Source: Brevundimonas intermedia (GTDB lineage Bacteria > Pseudomonadota > Alphaproteobacteria > Caulobacterales > Caulobacteraceae). Taken from it: DNA of 64,000 nucleotides. Below, in pieces: positions 55,729-64,000 of the stretch (its first letter is position 1; each line of letters opens with the position of its first letter). Position numbers and translations under genes: made by a program. The DNA lies in the NCBI RefSeq assembly GCF_027922165.1, contig NZ_BSFD01000011.1:351936-415935 (forward strand), in the 5' to 3' direction. Below the pieces are notes generated by a model. The model did no database searches, had not been told where the DNA came from, and saw nothing but the letters and a program-made list of their open reading frames with translations.

Positions 55729-55952
55729 CCCAGCCGCGCCTCGTCGATGCGCGCGGCCATGTCTGCCCGACGCCGAGCCTCAGATTGATGAAGGCCATGG
55801 ACGGGGCTCCGGCCGGTTCGGTCTTCGTCCTCCTGGCCACCGATCCCATGGCGCGGATCGACGTGCCCTATCTGATGACCCAGAAGAACGGCCGCCTGCT
55901 CGACATTCAGGAAACCGAAGGCGAGATTCGCCTCACGGTGCAGACCGGCTGA
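55725..55952 (+). CDS. TusA-family sulfurtransferase
   Basis: The 75-residue protein starts with GTG overlapping the preceding stop. It has the family hallmark DARGHVCPTPSLRLMKAM, with the persulfide Cys in CPxP near residue 12. VFVLLATDPMARIDVPYLMT and a terminal strand follow. TusA-like proteins relay sulfur for tRNA thiolation or molybdenum cofactor, or have sulfur-trafficking roles that are poorly defined. The specific partner here is unknown. It may use sulfur from one of the two cysteine desulfurases of the suf operon. Confidence 0.92.
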   Translation: MTQPRLVDARGHVCPTPSLRLMKAMDGAPAGSVFVLLATDPMARIDVPYLMTQKNGRLLDIQETEGEIRLTVQTG

Positions 55953-55961
55953 TCCCCGATC

Positions 55962-56924
55962 CTAAGGCCGCGACCGGCGGCTGGCGCGGCGCTCGGACAG
56001 ATCGACCACATCAGCCTGAGCCGTCGGCGGGGTCCCGCTCGTCGCCTCGGCCTCGGCCGCAATCTCCATCTCGGTGGCGAAGGCCCCCCCGTAGAAGATG
56101 GCGTTGATGTTCCACGACAGCCAGATCAGCAGCACCACCACCGCACCGACCGAGCCGTATGTCGCCCCCAAAGGCGCGATCTGCTCCACATAGATGGCGC
56201 AAAGCCAGGACGAGATCACCGACATCAGCGTCGCCACCAGCCCGCCTGTGATCGCCGGCAGCCAGGCGACCCGCGAACTGTGGCTCATGGCGTAACGATA
56301 CAGCAGCGTCAGCCCCACCACGAGACCCAGCGCCGGCAGGAAGGCGTCCAACGGCATCAGTCCGCCGCCGAACTGTTCGGCCGTCGATGACGCCGTATGC
56401 GCCAGGATCCGCGCCGTCACCACGGCCCCGGACACGATGGTGAACAGGGCGAAGGCGAAGACGGCCACGAAGAAGGCCAGCAGGTTGAACTTGAAGAAGC
56501 CGTGGGGCTCGGTCTCGTCATGGATCAGGTTCAGACCCGCCAACAAGGCCTTGAAACCCCTATGCGCCGCATAGGCGCCGACGATCAGGGCGAAGGCGCT
56601 CTGGGCCGACACCGTCCGGGCCGACGCATTGGTCAGCCGCGTGATCTCATCCTGGAAAATCGTCTGCGCCGCCTGGGGCAGCAGGTCCGAAAGGGCCGCC
56701 GCCTGGGCGCTGACCTCGCTGATCGACAGACCCAGCTTGTAGAAACCGATCAGAATCGCGATGGCGGGGAACACGGCCAGCAGGGCGAAGAACGACACCC
56801 CCCCGGTGTACAGCATCACGTCGCGCCCCCAGCTGCGGGTAAAGGCGCGCACCGCCAGCCCGCCCCAGAATCCGGGCGCCTTCAGAACCGATCGGGTCAG
56901 GTGGTCACTCAAGCCGGTTCTCAC
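55962..56924 (-). CDS. YihY/BrkB-family membrane protein
   Basis: The 320-residue protein has about six hydrophobic segments and the YihY/BrkB pattern: MLYTGGVSFFALLAVFPAIA, GFKALLAGLNLIHDETEPHG, and YGSVGAVVVLLIWLSWNINA at about residue 260, followed by the Phe-Tyr-Gly-Gly-Ala-Phe-rich end. The C-terminal tail is charged (DVVDLSERRASRRSRP). Early annotations as RNase BN were mistaken. The present view is of a conserved inner-membrane protein of unknown function, possibly a transporter. It is convergent with the tusA-like gene and divergent from the PopA-like gene. Confidence 0.9.
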   Translation of the reverse strand: MRTGLSDHLTRSVLKAPGFWGGLAVRAFTRSWGRDVMLYTGGVSFFALLAVFPAIAILIGFYKLGLSISEVSAQAAALSDLLPQAAQTIFQDEITRLTNASARTVSAQSAFALIVGAYAAHRGFKALLAGLNLIHDETEPHGFFKFNLLAFFVAVFAFALFTIVSGAVVTARILAHTASSTAEQFGGGLMPLDAFLPALGLVVGLTLLYRYAMSHSSRVAWLPAITGGLVATLMSVISSWLCAIYVEQIAPLGATYGSVGAVVVLLIWLSWNINAIFYGGAFATEMEIAAEAEATSGTPPTAQADVVDLSERRASRRSRP

Positions 56925-57021
56925 AGCCGTTGAACAGGCGAGTTAACCTAGAGCATTCCTTCGCCGAGGAAAATCCCACTCGGAAACACCCGTCTATCCC
57001 CGCTCCAGACGCGCCGAGACA

Positions 57022-57089
57022 TTGCTTCGTTAAGGGGCGCTTCGCTATGGTCCTGCCGCCTTTACGGGCTATGGACGTTCCAACGTCCA
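57022..57089 (+). promoter_or_regulatory. Candidate promoter and leader dyad of the PopA-like gene
   Basis: TTGCTT (57022-57027) and TATGGT (57046-57051) are spaced by 18 bases. Downstream, TGGACGTT-CC-AACGTCCA (57072-57089) is a perfect 8-bp dyad that ends just before the GGGGGAG ribosome binding site. As RNA it could form a hairpin near the ribosome binding site; as DNA it could bind a dimeric regulator. Confidence 0.45.
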
Positions 57090-57105
57090 GGGGGAGACGA
57101 CCAAC

Positions 57106-58413
57106 TTGGCTTTCGACGCGCGTGTATTGATCCTGGCGGCCCAGGACGGCCGGATCGGGCCGCTGGCGGCCGGACTGGACGCCCTCGGCTGGACGACCGT
57201 CACCGCCCGCGATCTGCTGTCGGCCGAGGCGACGCTTCAGGACTTCCCGCTGGACGCCGCCGTGATCGATTTCGATTCGTATCAGGACGACGCCATTGCC
57301 CGGCTGCGGGCCGCCGCCCATCCGCGCAGCCTGCCCGTCATGGTGGTCGGCGCCCCACGCGGTTCCGCAGCCGACGCCGATCTCGCCGTGACTGCGCCGC
57401 CCCATCCCGCCCAGGCGGCCCTGCGCCTGGAACAGATGACCCGCGCCGCCGTGGCCGAGGAGGAGTTCGATCTTCGCTGCGCCACCTTCGCCGCCCGCGG
57501 CCTGGATCTGCAGCCCGGCGGCCCGGATCATTCGCCCCTGCGCATTCTGGCCGCCGGCGTCGCCGAGCGCCGCTTCCTGGCCCTGTCGAACGCCCTGACC
57601 GCCTCCGGGGTCGAGGTCGTCGCCGCCCCCACCCCCTACACCGCCTTCGACTATCTGCACGAAAGCCCGTTCGACGCCGCCGTCCTCTGGGGCGCCAAGG
57701 ACCATGCGCCCGCCCTGTCCATCGCCTCGGGCATGAAGCGCAACACCCGCCTCTATCACATCCCCCTGATGCTCTATCTCCGGGGCGGCAGCGAGATGAG
57801 CCTGGACGAGCTGTTCAACCGCGGCTTCTCCGACGTCGCCACCGCCGACACCCGCGAAGACGAAACCGCCGAGCGCCTGCTGGCCCTGGCCAGGTCGCAC
57901 CGTCGCTACCTCACCATCCGCAAGGCGCTGGATTCGGTTCGGGGTCTGGACGTCATGGACCCGACAACCGGCCTGTTCACCCCCGAACTGTTCGCCGCCC
58001 ACCTGGCGCGGGTCGCCGACGCCTCGCGCGCCCGGCGTCGCCCCCTGTCGGTCTGCGTCCTGCGGGTGCGCGAGAACGAGGCTGTCGCCTGGGCGCGCCA
58101 GGGCGGCTGGCTGGATCGCGCCCTGCCCCAGATCGGCGCCATGGTCTCGCGCCTGGTGCGGGTCGAGGACACCCCGGCCCGCCTGGCCAAGGAAGTCTTC
58201 GCCCTGGCCCTGCCCGCCACACGCGGCGAAGCCGCCCGCCTGGCCGCAGAACGGATCGCCGCCGTCATCGGCTGCACCGCCTTCGACGCCGGCCCCGACC
58301 GCTCGCCCTTCGTCGCCGAATTCGACGTCGGCGCCGCCGAGATGCGCCCCAACGAATCCGCCGCCGCCCTCCTCGAACGCGCCTCCGCTGATCTGTTCGA
58401 CAAGACGCGGTAG
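57106..58413 (+). CDS. popA: PopA-like c-di-GMP effector (REC-REC-degenerate GGDEF)
   Basis: The 435-residue protein resembles Caulobacter PopA. REC1 spans about 5-115, with a phospho-acceptor Asp at residue 55 (AAVIDFD). A second receiver-like domain at about 145-265 has VLWG where the Asp should be. The GGDEF-like domain is at about 280-435. Aligned with PleD, the A-site GGEEF is AKEVF (361-365) and the c-di-GMP-binding I-site RxxD is kept as RVED (352-355). It should bind but not make c-di-GMP. In Caulobacter PopA directs CtrA degradation at the G1-S step. The start is a TTG with GGGGGAG upstream. It precedes a small lower-GC region. Confidence 0.9.
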   Translation: MAFDARVLILAAQDGRIGPLAAGLDALGWTTVTARDLLSAEATLQDFPLDAAVIDFDSYQDDAIARLRAAAHPRSLPVMVVGAPRGSAADADLAVTAPPHPAQAALRLEQMTRAAVAEEEFDLRCATFAARGLDLQPGGPDHSPLRILAAGVAERRFLALSNALTASGVEVVAAPTPYTAFDYLHESPFDAAVLWGAKDHAPALSIASGMKRNTRLYHIPLMLYLRGGSEMSLDELFNRGFSDVATADTREDETAERLLALARSHRRYLTIRKALDSVRGLDVMDPTTGLFTPELFAAHLARVADASRARRRPLSVCVLRVRENEAVAWARQGGWLDRALPQIGAMVSRLVRVEDTPARLAKEVFALALPATRGEAARLAAERIAAVIGCTAFDAGPDRSPFVAEFDVGAAEMRPNESAAALLERASADLFDKTR

Positions 58414-58526
58414 GGGTTGGTCATCGCCCTCGCCCCATCGGGCGGGCGCCGCGAGATGTAAAAATTGCGCGCCGTAACGATTTAACCGGTCGAGATCGGC
58501 GCCTAAACTAACGCGTGCTTTCAGCC

Positions 58527-59060
58527 CTAGCGGACATTCGTTTTGGCCAGACGCCTACGCAACCAAATGGTCCGAACCACGAGAATCAACCCGAAAACGG
58601 CTCCTGAGGCATAGCTGGCGAGATGCGCATACGCTGCGGCCGAGAACGGAACGTGTTTGTTCTCTGGAAGCACAGCGCCCCAGAAACCTGGAACGGCGAA
58701 AGCTCCAGACCAAACTAGAGCAGCGCCAAGCAACCCAGCCGCCAACGCCACAGCCCCGCACACCCCCATCATAAGCAATATCGGTCGTCGAAGCGCGCGG
58801 AGAGGGATTGTCGGCGCACGACCGACCTGGGCGGCTAAGGCAAGCCCCAACCCCAACGCCAAGCCCACCCACCACGTTGCGAGAATCCCCCAACCAATTG
58901 CCAAGAGGAACGGCGAATCCGTTGGAAACACTGGTGGATGAGCGAAAGTGAAATACTCAACACACAAGTGCGCAGTGACTTGATCGTGAATGATGCCGTA
59001 GATGATGGCGGCGCATGTCGAAAAAGCGACAATCTTCAAACCCTCGTTCACACGTCCCAC
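58527..59060 (-). CDS. Small polytopic membrane protein of unknown function
   Basis: The 177-residue protein has four hydrophobic stretches (KIVAFSTCAAIIYGIIHDQV, LAIGWGILATWWVGLALGLG, LLMMGVCGAVALAAGLLGAA, YASGAVFGLILVVRTIWLRR) and a basic end, RRRLAKTNVR. The YFTFAHPP segment near residue 36 and an Asn-Lys-His segment near 140 could be loops. I recognise no named family. The start is a GTG at 59060 with GAGGGG six bases upstream. The region has lower GC than its surroundings, which suggests acquisition. It converges on the PopA-like gene. Confidence 0.7.
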   Translation of the reverse strand: MGRVNEGLKIVAFSTCAAIIYGIIHDQVTAHLCVEYFTFAHPPVFPTDSPFLLAIGWGILATWWVGLALGLGLALAAQVGRAPTIPLRALRRPILLMMGVCGAVALAAGLLGAALVWSGAFAVPGFWGAVLPENKHVPFSAAAYAHLASYASGAVFGLILVVRTIWLRRRLAKTNVR

Positions 59061-59240
59061 GACTTGCCCCTCAACGTTCAGCTGCAGTTACTCGCGAAGA
59101 GACATTTCCGCCAGCCACCCCATTCGAACTCTGGGGTGTCAGCTCGTGGGCGATCTCTTTGAACGTCTGGTTTCAGCGGTCACGCCCAATTCGCAGATCG
59201 ACCCGTTGCGGACCTTAGCAAACGTAGTCAACCTCAAGCC

Positions 59241-59564
59241 ATGCCGAAGGCTCATCCTCCGCTGCCGCTCGAACAGCCCGCTCCTCTGACTGCCGAGGAA
59301 GAGCGTTATATTCTGAAGACCATCCGGGCATATTATGGCGATGATGCCGTAGTTCGGACTTGGGGGCCGGACCCCCGCCGCCTTATGCTTCACGTCGAAA
59401 GCGACCGCGACATAGGTCTCAAACGTCACGAATGCCTCGGACTGCTCATGTGCGAGATCATTCGGGACCAGATCAGTCTGGAAGCATCACGCCCCAGCGG
59501 TCGGTGGGGACGTGCAAAGGTGGCTTACCGGCAGGGCGTGATCCTTCCGACCATCACCGACTAA
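59241..59564 (+). CDS. Hypothetical protein, 107 residues
   Basis: The protein begins MPKAHPPLPLEQPAPLTAEE and then has a helical region ERYILKTIRAYYGDDAVV, a strand RLMLHVESDRDIGLKRHECL, and the C-terminal ISLEASRPSGRWGRAKVAYR. It is soluble and mixed-charge, with two Cys. I recognise no domain. It lies in the lower-GC stretch between the PopA-like gene and mfd. No clear ribosome binding site precedes the ATG, so it may be weakly expressed or spurious; the internal residue pattern looks protein-like. Confidence 0.55.
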   Translation: MPKAHPPLPLEQPAPLTAEEERYILKTIRAYYGDDAVVRTWGPDPRRLMLHVESDRDIGLKRHECLGLLMCEIIRDQISLEASRPSGRWGRAKVAYRQGVILPTITD

Positions 59565-59753
59565 TCGGCAAAGACCGGTTTCCACCCCGAACAGACCATC
59601 GCCGTGTCCGCTTACAGGCCGGGGGCCGGCCCTTGCCACGGCGATGCGTCCCTGTCGTTTCACACCTTGAGCTGACGCCACACGATCACATTGCACTATG
59701 GGATACGCCATGTCCTCGGGCCAAGCCCGAGTACGAGAGCCGCAGCGGGGGGC

Positions 59754-62700
59754 CTACGCCCCCGCCACCCGCGCCAGATCGGCCGTGATCCGCTCCGCCA
59801 CCTTCAGCCGCTCCTCCGCCGTCGGCCAGTCGCCCGTCACCACGATCTTCTGATCCGGCCGGATCTTCCAGAAGGCCTGGTTCTTCTGGATCAGCCCAAC
59901 CAATCCAATGGGATTGGGGAAACTGTTGTCGCGCAGGGTCAGCACCGCGCCGCGCGGCCCGATGTCGATCTTCTCGATACAGGCGCGGCGGCAGTTCGAC
60001 TTGATGCCGACGATCTTCAGCAGTTGCTGCGCCTCGTCCGGCAGGGGCCCGAACCGGTCAATCAGTTCGGCGGCCAGGGCTTCGCGATCTTCGGCCTGTT
60101 CGGCGTCAGACAGCCGGCGATACAGGCTGAGACGAACATTCAGATCAGGGACGTATTCCTCTGGAATTAGGACGGAAGCGCCCACATTGATCGACGGCGA
60201 CCAGCCGCGATCCACATTGGCCCCCTCGCCCTTCTCGCGCAGCTCGGCGACCGCGTCCTCCAGCATCTGCTGATACAGTTCGACCCCGACCTCGCGGATA
60301 TGGCCCGACTGTTCGTCGCCCAGCAGATTGCCGCCGCCGCGCTGGTCCAGGTCGTGGCTGGCCAGCTGGAAGCCGGCGCCCAGATTGTCCAGCGACTGCA
60401 GCACCTGCAACCGCCGCTCGGCCGACAGGGTCATCGGCTTGACCGCATCCGTGGTCAGATAGGCGAAGGCCCGCGCCTTGGACCGGCCGACCCGGCCCCG
60501 GATCTGGTACAGCTGCGCCAGGCCGAACATGTCGGCGCGGTGCACGACCAAGGTATTGGCGGTCGGAATATCCAGCCCGCTCTCGACGATGGTGGTCGAG
60601 ACCAGGACGTCATATTCGCCGTCGTAGAAGGCGCTCATCACCTCCTCCAGCTGGGTCGCCGACATCTGGCCGTGACCGACCACGAACTTCACCTCGGGCA
60701 CCTGCTCGCGCAGGAATTTCTCGATAGCCGGCAGGTCCTTCAGGCGCGGCGCGACATAATAGGCCTGGCCGCCGCGATATTTCTCGCGCAGCAGGGCCTC
60801 GCGCACCAGGACCGGATCCCACGGCGTGACATAGGTCCGCACCGCCAAGCGATCGACCGGCGGGGTGGCGATGATCGACATCTCGCGAATGCCCGACAAC
60901 GCCATTTGCAAGGTGCGCGGGATCGGGGTGGCGGTCAGGGTCAGCAGGTGAACATCGGCGCGCAGCGACTTCAGCTTCTCCTTGTGCTTGACGCCGAAGT
61001 GCTGCTCCTCGTCGACGATAACCAGGCCCAGGTCGCGGAAACCGACCTGTTCGGACAGCACCGCATGGGTGCCGACGACGATCTCGACCGAGCCGTCCTT
61101 AAGGCCGGCGCGCGTTTCCGCCGCCTCCTTGCCCCCCACCATCCGCGACAGTTGGCGCACCTTCACAGGCCAGCCGGCGAACCGTTCGGTGAAGGTCTTG
61201 TAGTGCTGGCGCGCCAGCAGGGTCGTCGGCGCCACAATGGCCACCTGTTGCCCCGTCATGGCCACGACGAAGGCCGCCCGCAGCGCCACCTCGGTCTTGC
61301 CGAAGCCGACGTCGCCGCAGATCAGACGATCCATCGGCGTGCCCTTGCCCAGATCCTCCAGCACGTCGCCGATGGCGTTCAGTTGGTCGTCCGTCTCCTC
61401 ATAGGGGAAGCGGGCGCAGAATTCGGCGAACAGGCCCGGCGGCGGCACGACAGCGTCGGTCTCGCGCAGCGCCCGCTTGGCGGCGAGCGCAATAAGCCCC
61501 TCGGCCATGGCCCGCAGGCGCTCCTTGGCCTTTGACTTGCGCGCCTGCCAGCCGGCCCCGCCCAGCCGGTCCAACTGCGCGCCTTCTGAATCCGAGCCGT
61601 ATCGGGTCAGAAGGTCAATGTTTTCAACCGGCAGATAGAGTTTGCTCTCACCGGCGTACAATAGCTCCAGGCAGTCGTGCGGCGCCTGCTGGATCTCCAG
61701 CGTCTTCAGCCCCTCGTACCGCCCGATGCCGTGATCCAGGTGGACCACCAGATCCCCGGTCGTCAGGGCCGAGGCCTCGGCCAGGAAGTTCGACGCCCGC
61801 CGCTTCTTGCGCGGCCGCGCCAACCGGTCGCCCAGGATGTCGGTCTCGGAAATGACCGCGACCTCGTCCGTCGCAAACCCATGCTCCACCGGCAGGACGC
61901 CACGCAGATAAAGGTCTTTCGGCGCGGTCTGGACATCGGCCCAGTCGCGCACGGCGACGATATGATCCAGGCCGTGGTCGGCCAGCATGGTCGCCAGACG
62001 TTCCGACGAGCCCTCGGTCCACGAGGCGAACAACACCCGCTTGCCGTCGGCCTTCAGCGCCGCCGCATGGGCCGCCACCGCCTCGAACAGATTGACGCTG
62101 TCCTGCGCCCGCTCGGCCGCGAAGGTCCGGCCCAGCCGGCCGCCCGCATCCTCGCCGCCACCCGAGAACGGCGTAAACCGCCGCACCGCCCGCCCCGCCA
62201 GCGCCTGGTTCCAGTCGCCGGCGTCCAGATACAGCGACCGGGGCGGCAGCGCGCGATTGGCCGCCGCATGCCCTTTCGTTTTCGCCGCTTCGGTCCGCCC
62301 CTCATAGGCGTCGGCGATCAGGTCCCACCGTTCAGCCCGCGCGCTCTCGGCCTGATTGTCGAGGAAGATCAGCGCCTGATCCGGCAGATAGTCGAACAGC
62401 GAATCCAGCGTCTCGTAGAACAGCGGCAGCCACTGCTCCATGCCCTGACGCCGAGCGCCCTCGCTGATGGTCGCATACAGCGGGTCGTCGCCCGGCGCGC
62501 CAAACAGGTTCAGATAACCGGTGCGGAACCGCGAGATGGCCGCCGCGTCCAGCAGAGCCTCCGACACGGGCGCCAGCGACACCGCCGTCATCTGCCCCGT
62601 CGACCTCTGGGTCTCGGGGTCGAAGGTGCGGATCGATTCCAGTTCCGATCCGAACATGTCCAGCCGCACCGGCTCCTCGAAGCCCGGCGGATAGACGTCG

Positions 62701-63209
62701 ACCACCCCGCCCCGCACCGCGAACTCGCCCCGCTCCGACACGGTCGAGGCCCGGACATAGCCGTTGGCGGCGAAATATCGCTCCAGCGCCTGGATATCGA
62801 GATCGCGCCCGACCTTGGTCTCGAACCCCGCCTGGGTCGTCACCGACCTGGGCGGCGTCCTCTGCATGGCCGCGCCGACGGTCGTGACCACCAGAACCGG
62901 CGCGTCCCCCGGCTTCCGCTGGGCCAGCCGCGTCAAGGTCGCCATCCGCTGGGCGGCGATTCCCGCCGTCGGGCTCAGCCGGTCATAGGGCAGACAGTCC
63001 CAGGCCGGATATTCAAGAATTTCGATATCTTGCGAGAAGAACCGGAACGCCTGAACGAAACCGCCCGACCGCTGATAGTCGCGCGCCACGAAGACGCCGA
63101 CCCCGCCATCCTTCGCGATCCGCTCGGCGACGACGAGGGCGTCCAGCCCCTCCGGCGCCCCGCCCAGATCGGCGTCGGTGCGGTGCTGCACAGTGACCTG
63201 TTGATCCAT
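59754..63209 (-). CDS. mfd: Transcription-repair coupling factor Mfd
   Basis: Mfd removes RNA polymerase stalled at DNA lesions and recruits UvrA. The 1,151-residue protein has the UvrB-like N-terminal module ([39 protein letters not shown]), the RNA-polymerase-interacting region ([20 protein letters not shown]) and the RecG-like motor: Walker [49 protein letters not shown], and [17 protein letters not shown]. The TRCF C-terminal domain ends near [11 protein letters not shown]. All motifs are intact. Its ATG overlaps the sdhE stop as TGATG. Confidence 0.97.
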   Translation of the reverse strand: MDQQVTVQHRTDADLGGAPEGLDALVVAERIAKDGGVGVFVARDYQRSGGFVQAFRFFSQDIEILEYPAWDCLPYDRLSPTAGIAAQRMATLTRLAQRKPGDAPVLVVTTVGAAMQRTPPRSVTTQAGFETKVGRDLDIQALERYFAANGYVRASTVSERGEFAVRGGVVDVYPPGFEEPVRLDMFGSELESIRTFDPETQRSTGQMTAVSLAPVSEALLDAAAISRFRTGYLNLFGAPGDDPLYATISEGARRQGMEQWLPLFYETLDSLFDYLPDQALIFLDNQAESARAERWDLIADAYEGRTEAAKTKGHAAANRALPPRSLYLDAGDWNQALAGRAVRRFTPFSGGGEDAGGRLGRTFAAERAQDSVNLFEAVAAHAAALKADGKRVLFASWTEGSSERLATMLADHGLDHIVAVRDWADVQTAPKDLYLRGVLPVEHGFATDEVAVISETDILGDRLARPRKKRRASNFLAEASALTTGDLVVHLDHGIGRYEGLKTLEIQQAPHDCLELLYAGESKLYLPVENIDLLTRYGSDSEGAQLDRLGGAGWQARKSKAKERLRAMAEGLIALAAKRALRETDAVVPPPGLFAEFCARFPYEETDDQLNAIGDVLEDLGKGTPMDRLICGDVGFGKTEVALRAAFVVAMTGQQVAIVAPTTLLARQHYKTFTERFAGWPVKVRQLSRMVGGKEAAETRAGLKDGSVEIVVGTHAVLSEQVGFRDLGLVIVDEEQHFGVKHKEKLKSLRADVHLLTLTATPIPRTLQMALSGIREMSIIATPPVDRLAVRTYVTPWDPVLVREALLREKYRGGQAYYVAPRLKDLPAIEKFLREQVPEVKFVVGHGQMSATQLEEVMSAFYDGEYDVLVSTTIVESGLDIPTANTLVVHRADMFGLAQLYQIRGRVGRSKARAFAYLTTDAVKPMTLSAERRLQVLQSLDNLGAGFQLASHDLDQRGGGNLLGDEQSGHIREVGVELYQQMLEDAVAELREKGEGANVDRGWSPSINVGASVLIPEEYVPDLNVRLSLYRRLSDAEQAEDREALAAELIDRFGPLPDEAQQLLKIVGIKSNCRRACIEKIDIGPRGAVLTLRDNSFPNPIGLVGLIQKNQAFWKIRPDQKIVVTGDWPTAEERLKVAERITADLARVAGA

Positions 63210-63538
63210 CAGCCGATGCCCTTGCCGACCTCTGCGGCCACATGTTCGCGCATGAAGGCGCGAACCTTGGCCATCACCGGCGTCTCGAACTCGGGCGGGG
63301 TCGGGTCACGTTCGATGATCCAGCCGTAAAGCCACTGATCCTCCTCATCGATCAGCAGCTCAAGCTGGTCCAGCTCGGCGTCGGTCAGGGTCGGCGCCAC
63401 CTGGTCCGAAAACGGGCCCAGCACCATGTCGGCCTCGCGGAAACCGCGCCGCCACGAGCGGAACTGGATACGGCCCAGCCGCTGCTTGCGCTCCAGGGCC
63501 GTTTGGTCGCCACTGTCGTCTTGGGGGATTTCGGTCAC
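63209..63538 (-). CDS. sdhE: FAD assembly factor SdhE (DUF339)
   Basis: SdhE helps attach FAD covalently to succinate dehydrogenase. The 109-residue protein has the family motif RSWRRGFREADMVLGPF near residue 30, where RGxxE is normally needed. Arg-Gly is kept with Phe-Arg-Glu after it (RGFRE), so the motif is intact. LELLIDEEDQWLYGWIIERD and a C-terminal helix follow. The GTG at 63538 has AGGA six bases upstream; a TTG at 63544 is in frame but too close to it. It overlaps mfd and is divergent from recG. sdhE-mfd-recG clustering is common in alphaproteobacteria. Confidence 0.93.
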   Translation of the reverse strand: MTEIPQDDSGDQTALERKQRLGRIQFRSWRRGFREADMVLGPFSDQVAPTLTDAELDQLELLIDEEDQWLYGWIIERDPTPPEFETPVMAKVRAFMREHVAAEVGKGIG

Positions 63539-63683
63539 AAGCAATCCTGGCCCGGCAAGGTTGAAGGACGTTCAAGCAGCGATCCACCGCGTGGCGAACC
63601 TTAGCGTCCTAAAATGGAAGAAGCGCAGATAGCGCTCCTTCGCCCACTTCGCCACCCGTCATGGTCACGCTATGTTCCCGGCG

Positions 63684-64000
63684 ATGCGTCCGCAGATTCT
63701 CTTTCCCCTGTTCGCCGAGGTCTCCAGCCTGAAGGGCGTGGGCCCCCGCGTCCTGCCCCTGGTGCAGAAGGTGGCGGGGCCGCTGGTGCGCGACCTGGCC
63801 TTCCTCAGCCCCTCCGGCGTCATCGTCCGCCGGCCCATGGAGGCGGCGACCGCCGTGGACGGCGAGGTCGGGATCTTTGAGATCGTCATCGACCGCCTGT
63901 TCGTCCCCAGCCGCCCCGGCGCCCCGCTGAAGGTCCGCGCCAGCGACCCGACCGGCTTCGTCCACCTGGTCTGGTTCGGCGGCTCGCCCCAGCATATCGA
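63684..64000 (+). CDS. recG: ATP-dependent DNA helicase RecG, N-terminal part (cut by window edge)
   Basis: The first ~105 residues are visible: MRPQILFPLFAEVSSLKGVG, then PLVRDLAFLSPSGVIVRRP and VRASDPTGFVHLVWFGGSPQ, the start of the wedge (OB) domain. These match the alphaproteobacterial RecG N-terminus (LKGVGP). RecG remodels stalled replication forks. I chose the ATG at 63684; another in-frame ATG at 63672 (MFPAM) is possible and neither has a good ribosome binding site. The helicase motor lies beyond the window. The gap to sdhE (63539-63683) should hold both promoters. Confidence 0.88.
   Translation, partial: MRPQILFPLFAEVSSLKGVGPRVLPLVQKVAGPLVRDLAFLSPSGVIVRRPMEAATAVDGEVGIFEIVIDRLFVPSRPGAPLKVRASDPTGFVHLVWFGGSPQHI

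Overview
The window is a gene-dense, GC-rich chromosomal segment of an alphaproteobacterium, most likely a Caulobacterales member close to Brevundimonas or Caulobacter. Four things point there: a PopA-like response-regulator gene with a degenerate GGDEF domain, the ispDF-dusB-ntrYX-dat-hfq-hflX gene order, a suf operon headed by an Rrf2 regulator, and an imuA-imuB-dnaE2 cassette carrying the alphaproteobacterial SOS motif GTTC-N7-GTTC. No rRNA, tRNA, CRISPR array, insertion sequence or prophage gene was recognised. Both ends cut through genes: plsX on the left and recG on the right.

Layout. 0-5.2 kb: plsX, a DUF177 protein, a cytochrome bc1 assembly chaperone, a BamE-type lipoprotein, a proton-pumping pyrophosphatase and a secreted protein. 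5.2-11.4 kb: a tightly overlapping minus-strand operon glyA-nrdR-ribD(reductase only)-ribE-ribB(X)-ribH-nusB-thiL. 11.4-14.1 kb: hemA, a DUF6898-like gene, two copies of a ~175-bp nested palindromic repeat and about 1 kb without a convincing gene. 14.1-21.5 kb: a cNMP-domain patatin, aminopeptidase P, prmA, a histone H1-like Lys/Ala/Pro protein and a divergent LysR/MFS pair. 21.5-27.1 kb: the SOS mutagenesis operon. 27.4-31 kb: a DEAD-box helicase, a diguanylate cyclase and plsC. 31-38.6 kb: the SUF Fe-S assembly operon, interrupted by a DUF4279-like gene. 38.7-43.6 kb: a nucleophile-less alpha/beta hydrolase, a TerC protein, NDH-2 and a Na+/H+ antiporter. 43.6-52.9 kb: hflX, hfq, a methyltransferase, D-amino-acid transaminase, ntrX, ntrY, dusB and ispDF. 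52.9-58.4 kb: a membrane-fused spermidine-synthase-like protein, cinA/pncC, tusA, a BrkB-family protein and the PopA-like gene. 58.5-59.7 kb: two unfamiliar genes of visibly lower GC. 59.7-64 kb: mfd, sdhE and the start of recG.

Most genes are core functions packed with TGATG, ATGA or GTGA stop-start overlaps, which suggests translational coupling in the rib, suf, imu and ntr operons. The points most worth following are: enzymes whose defining residues are missing (the GTP cyclohydrolase II half of RibB, NtrX without GAFTGA, the PopA-like A-site, a COG2945-type hydrolase with Gln for Ser); a RibD without its deaminase; ntrYX without ntrBC; a DUF4279-like gene inside suf; an SOS box that overlaps the imuA ribosome binding site; and the unexplained block at 13.6-14.0 kb. 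I did not identify a wholly new multi-gene system with confidence.
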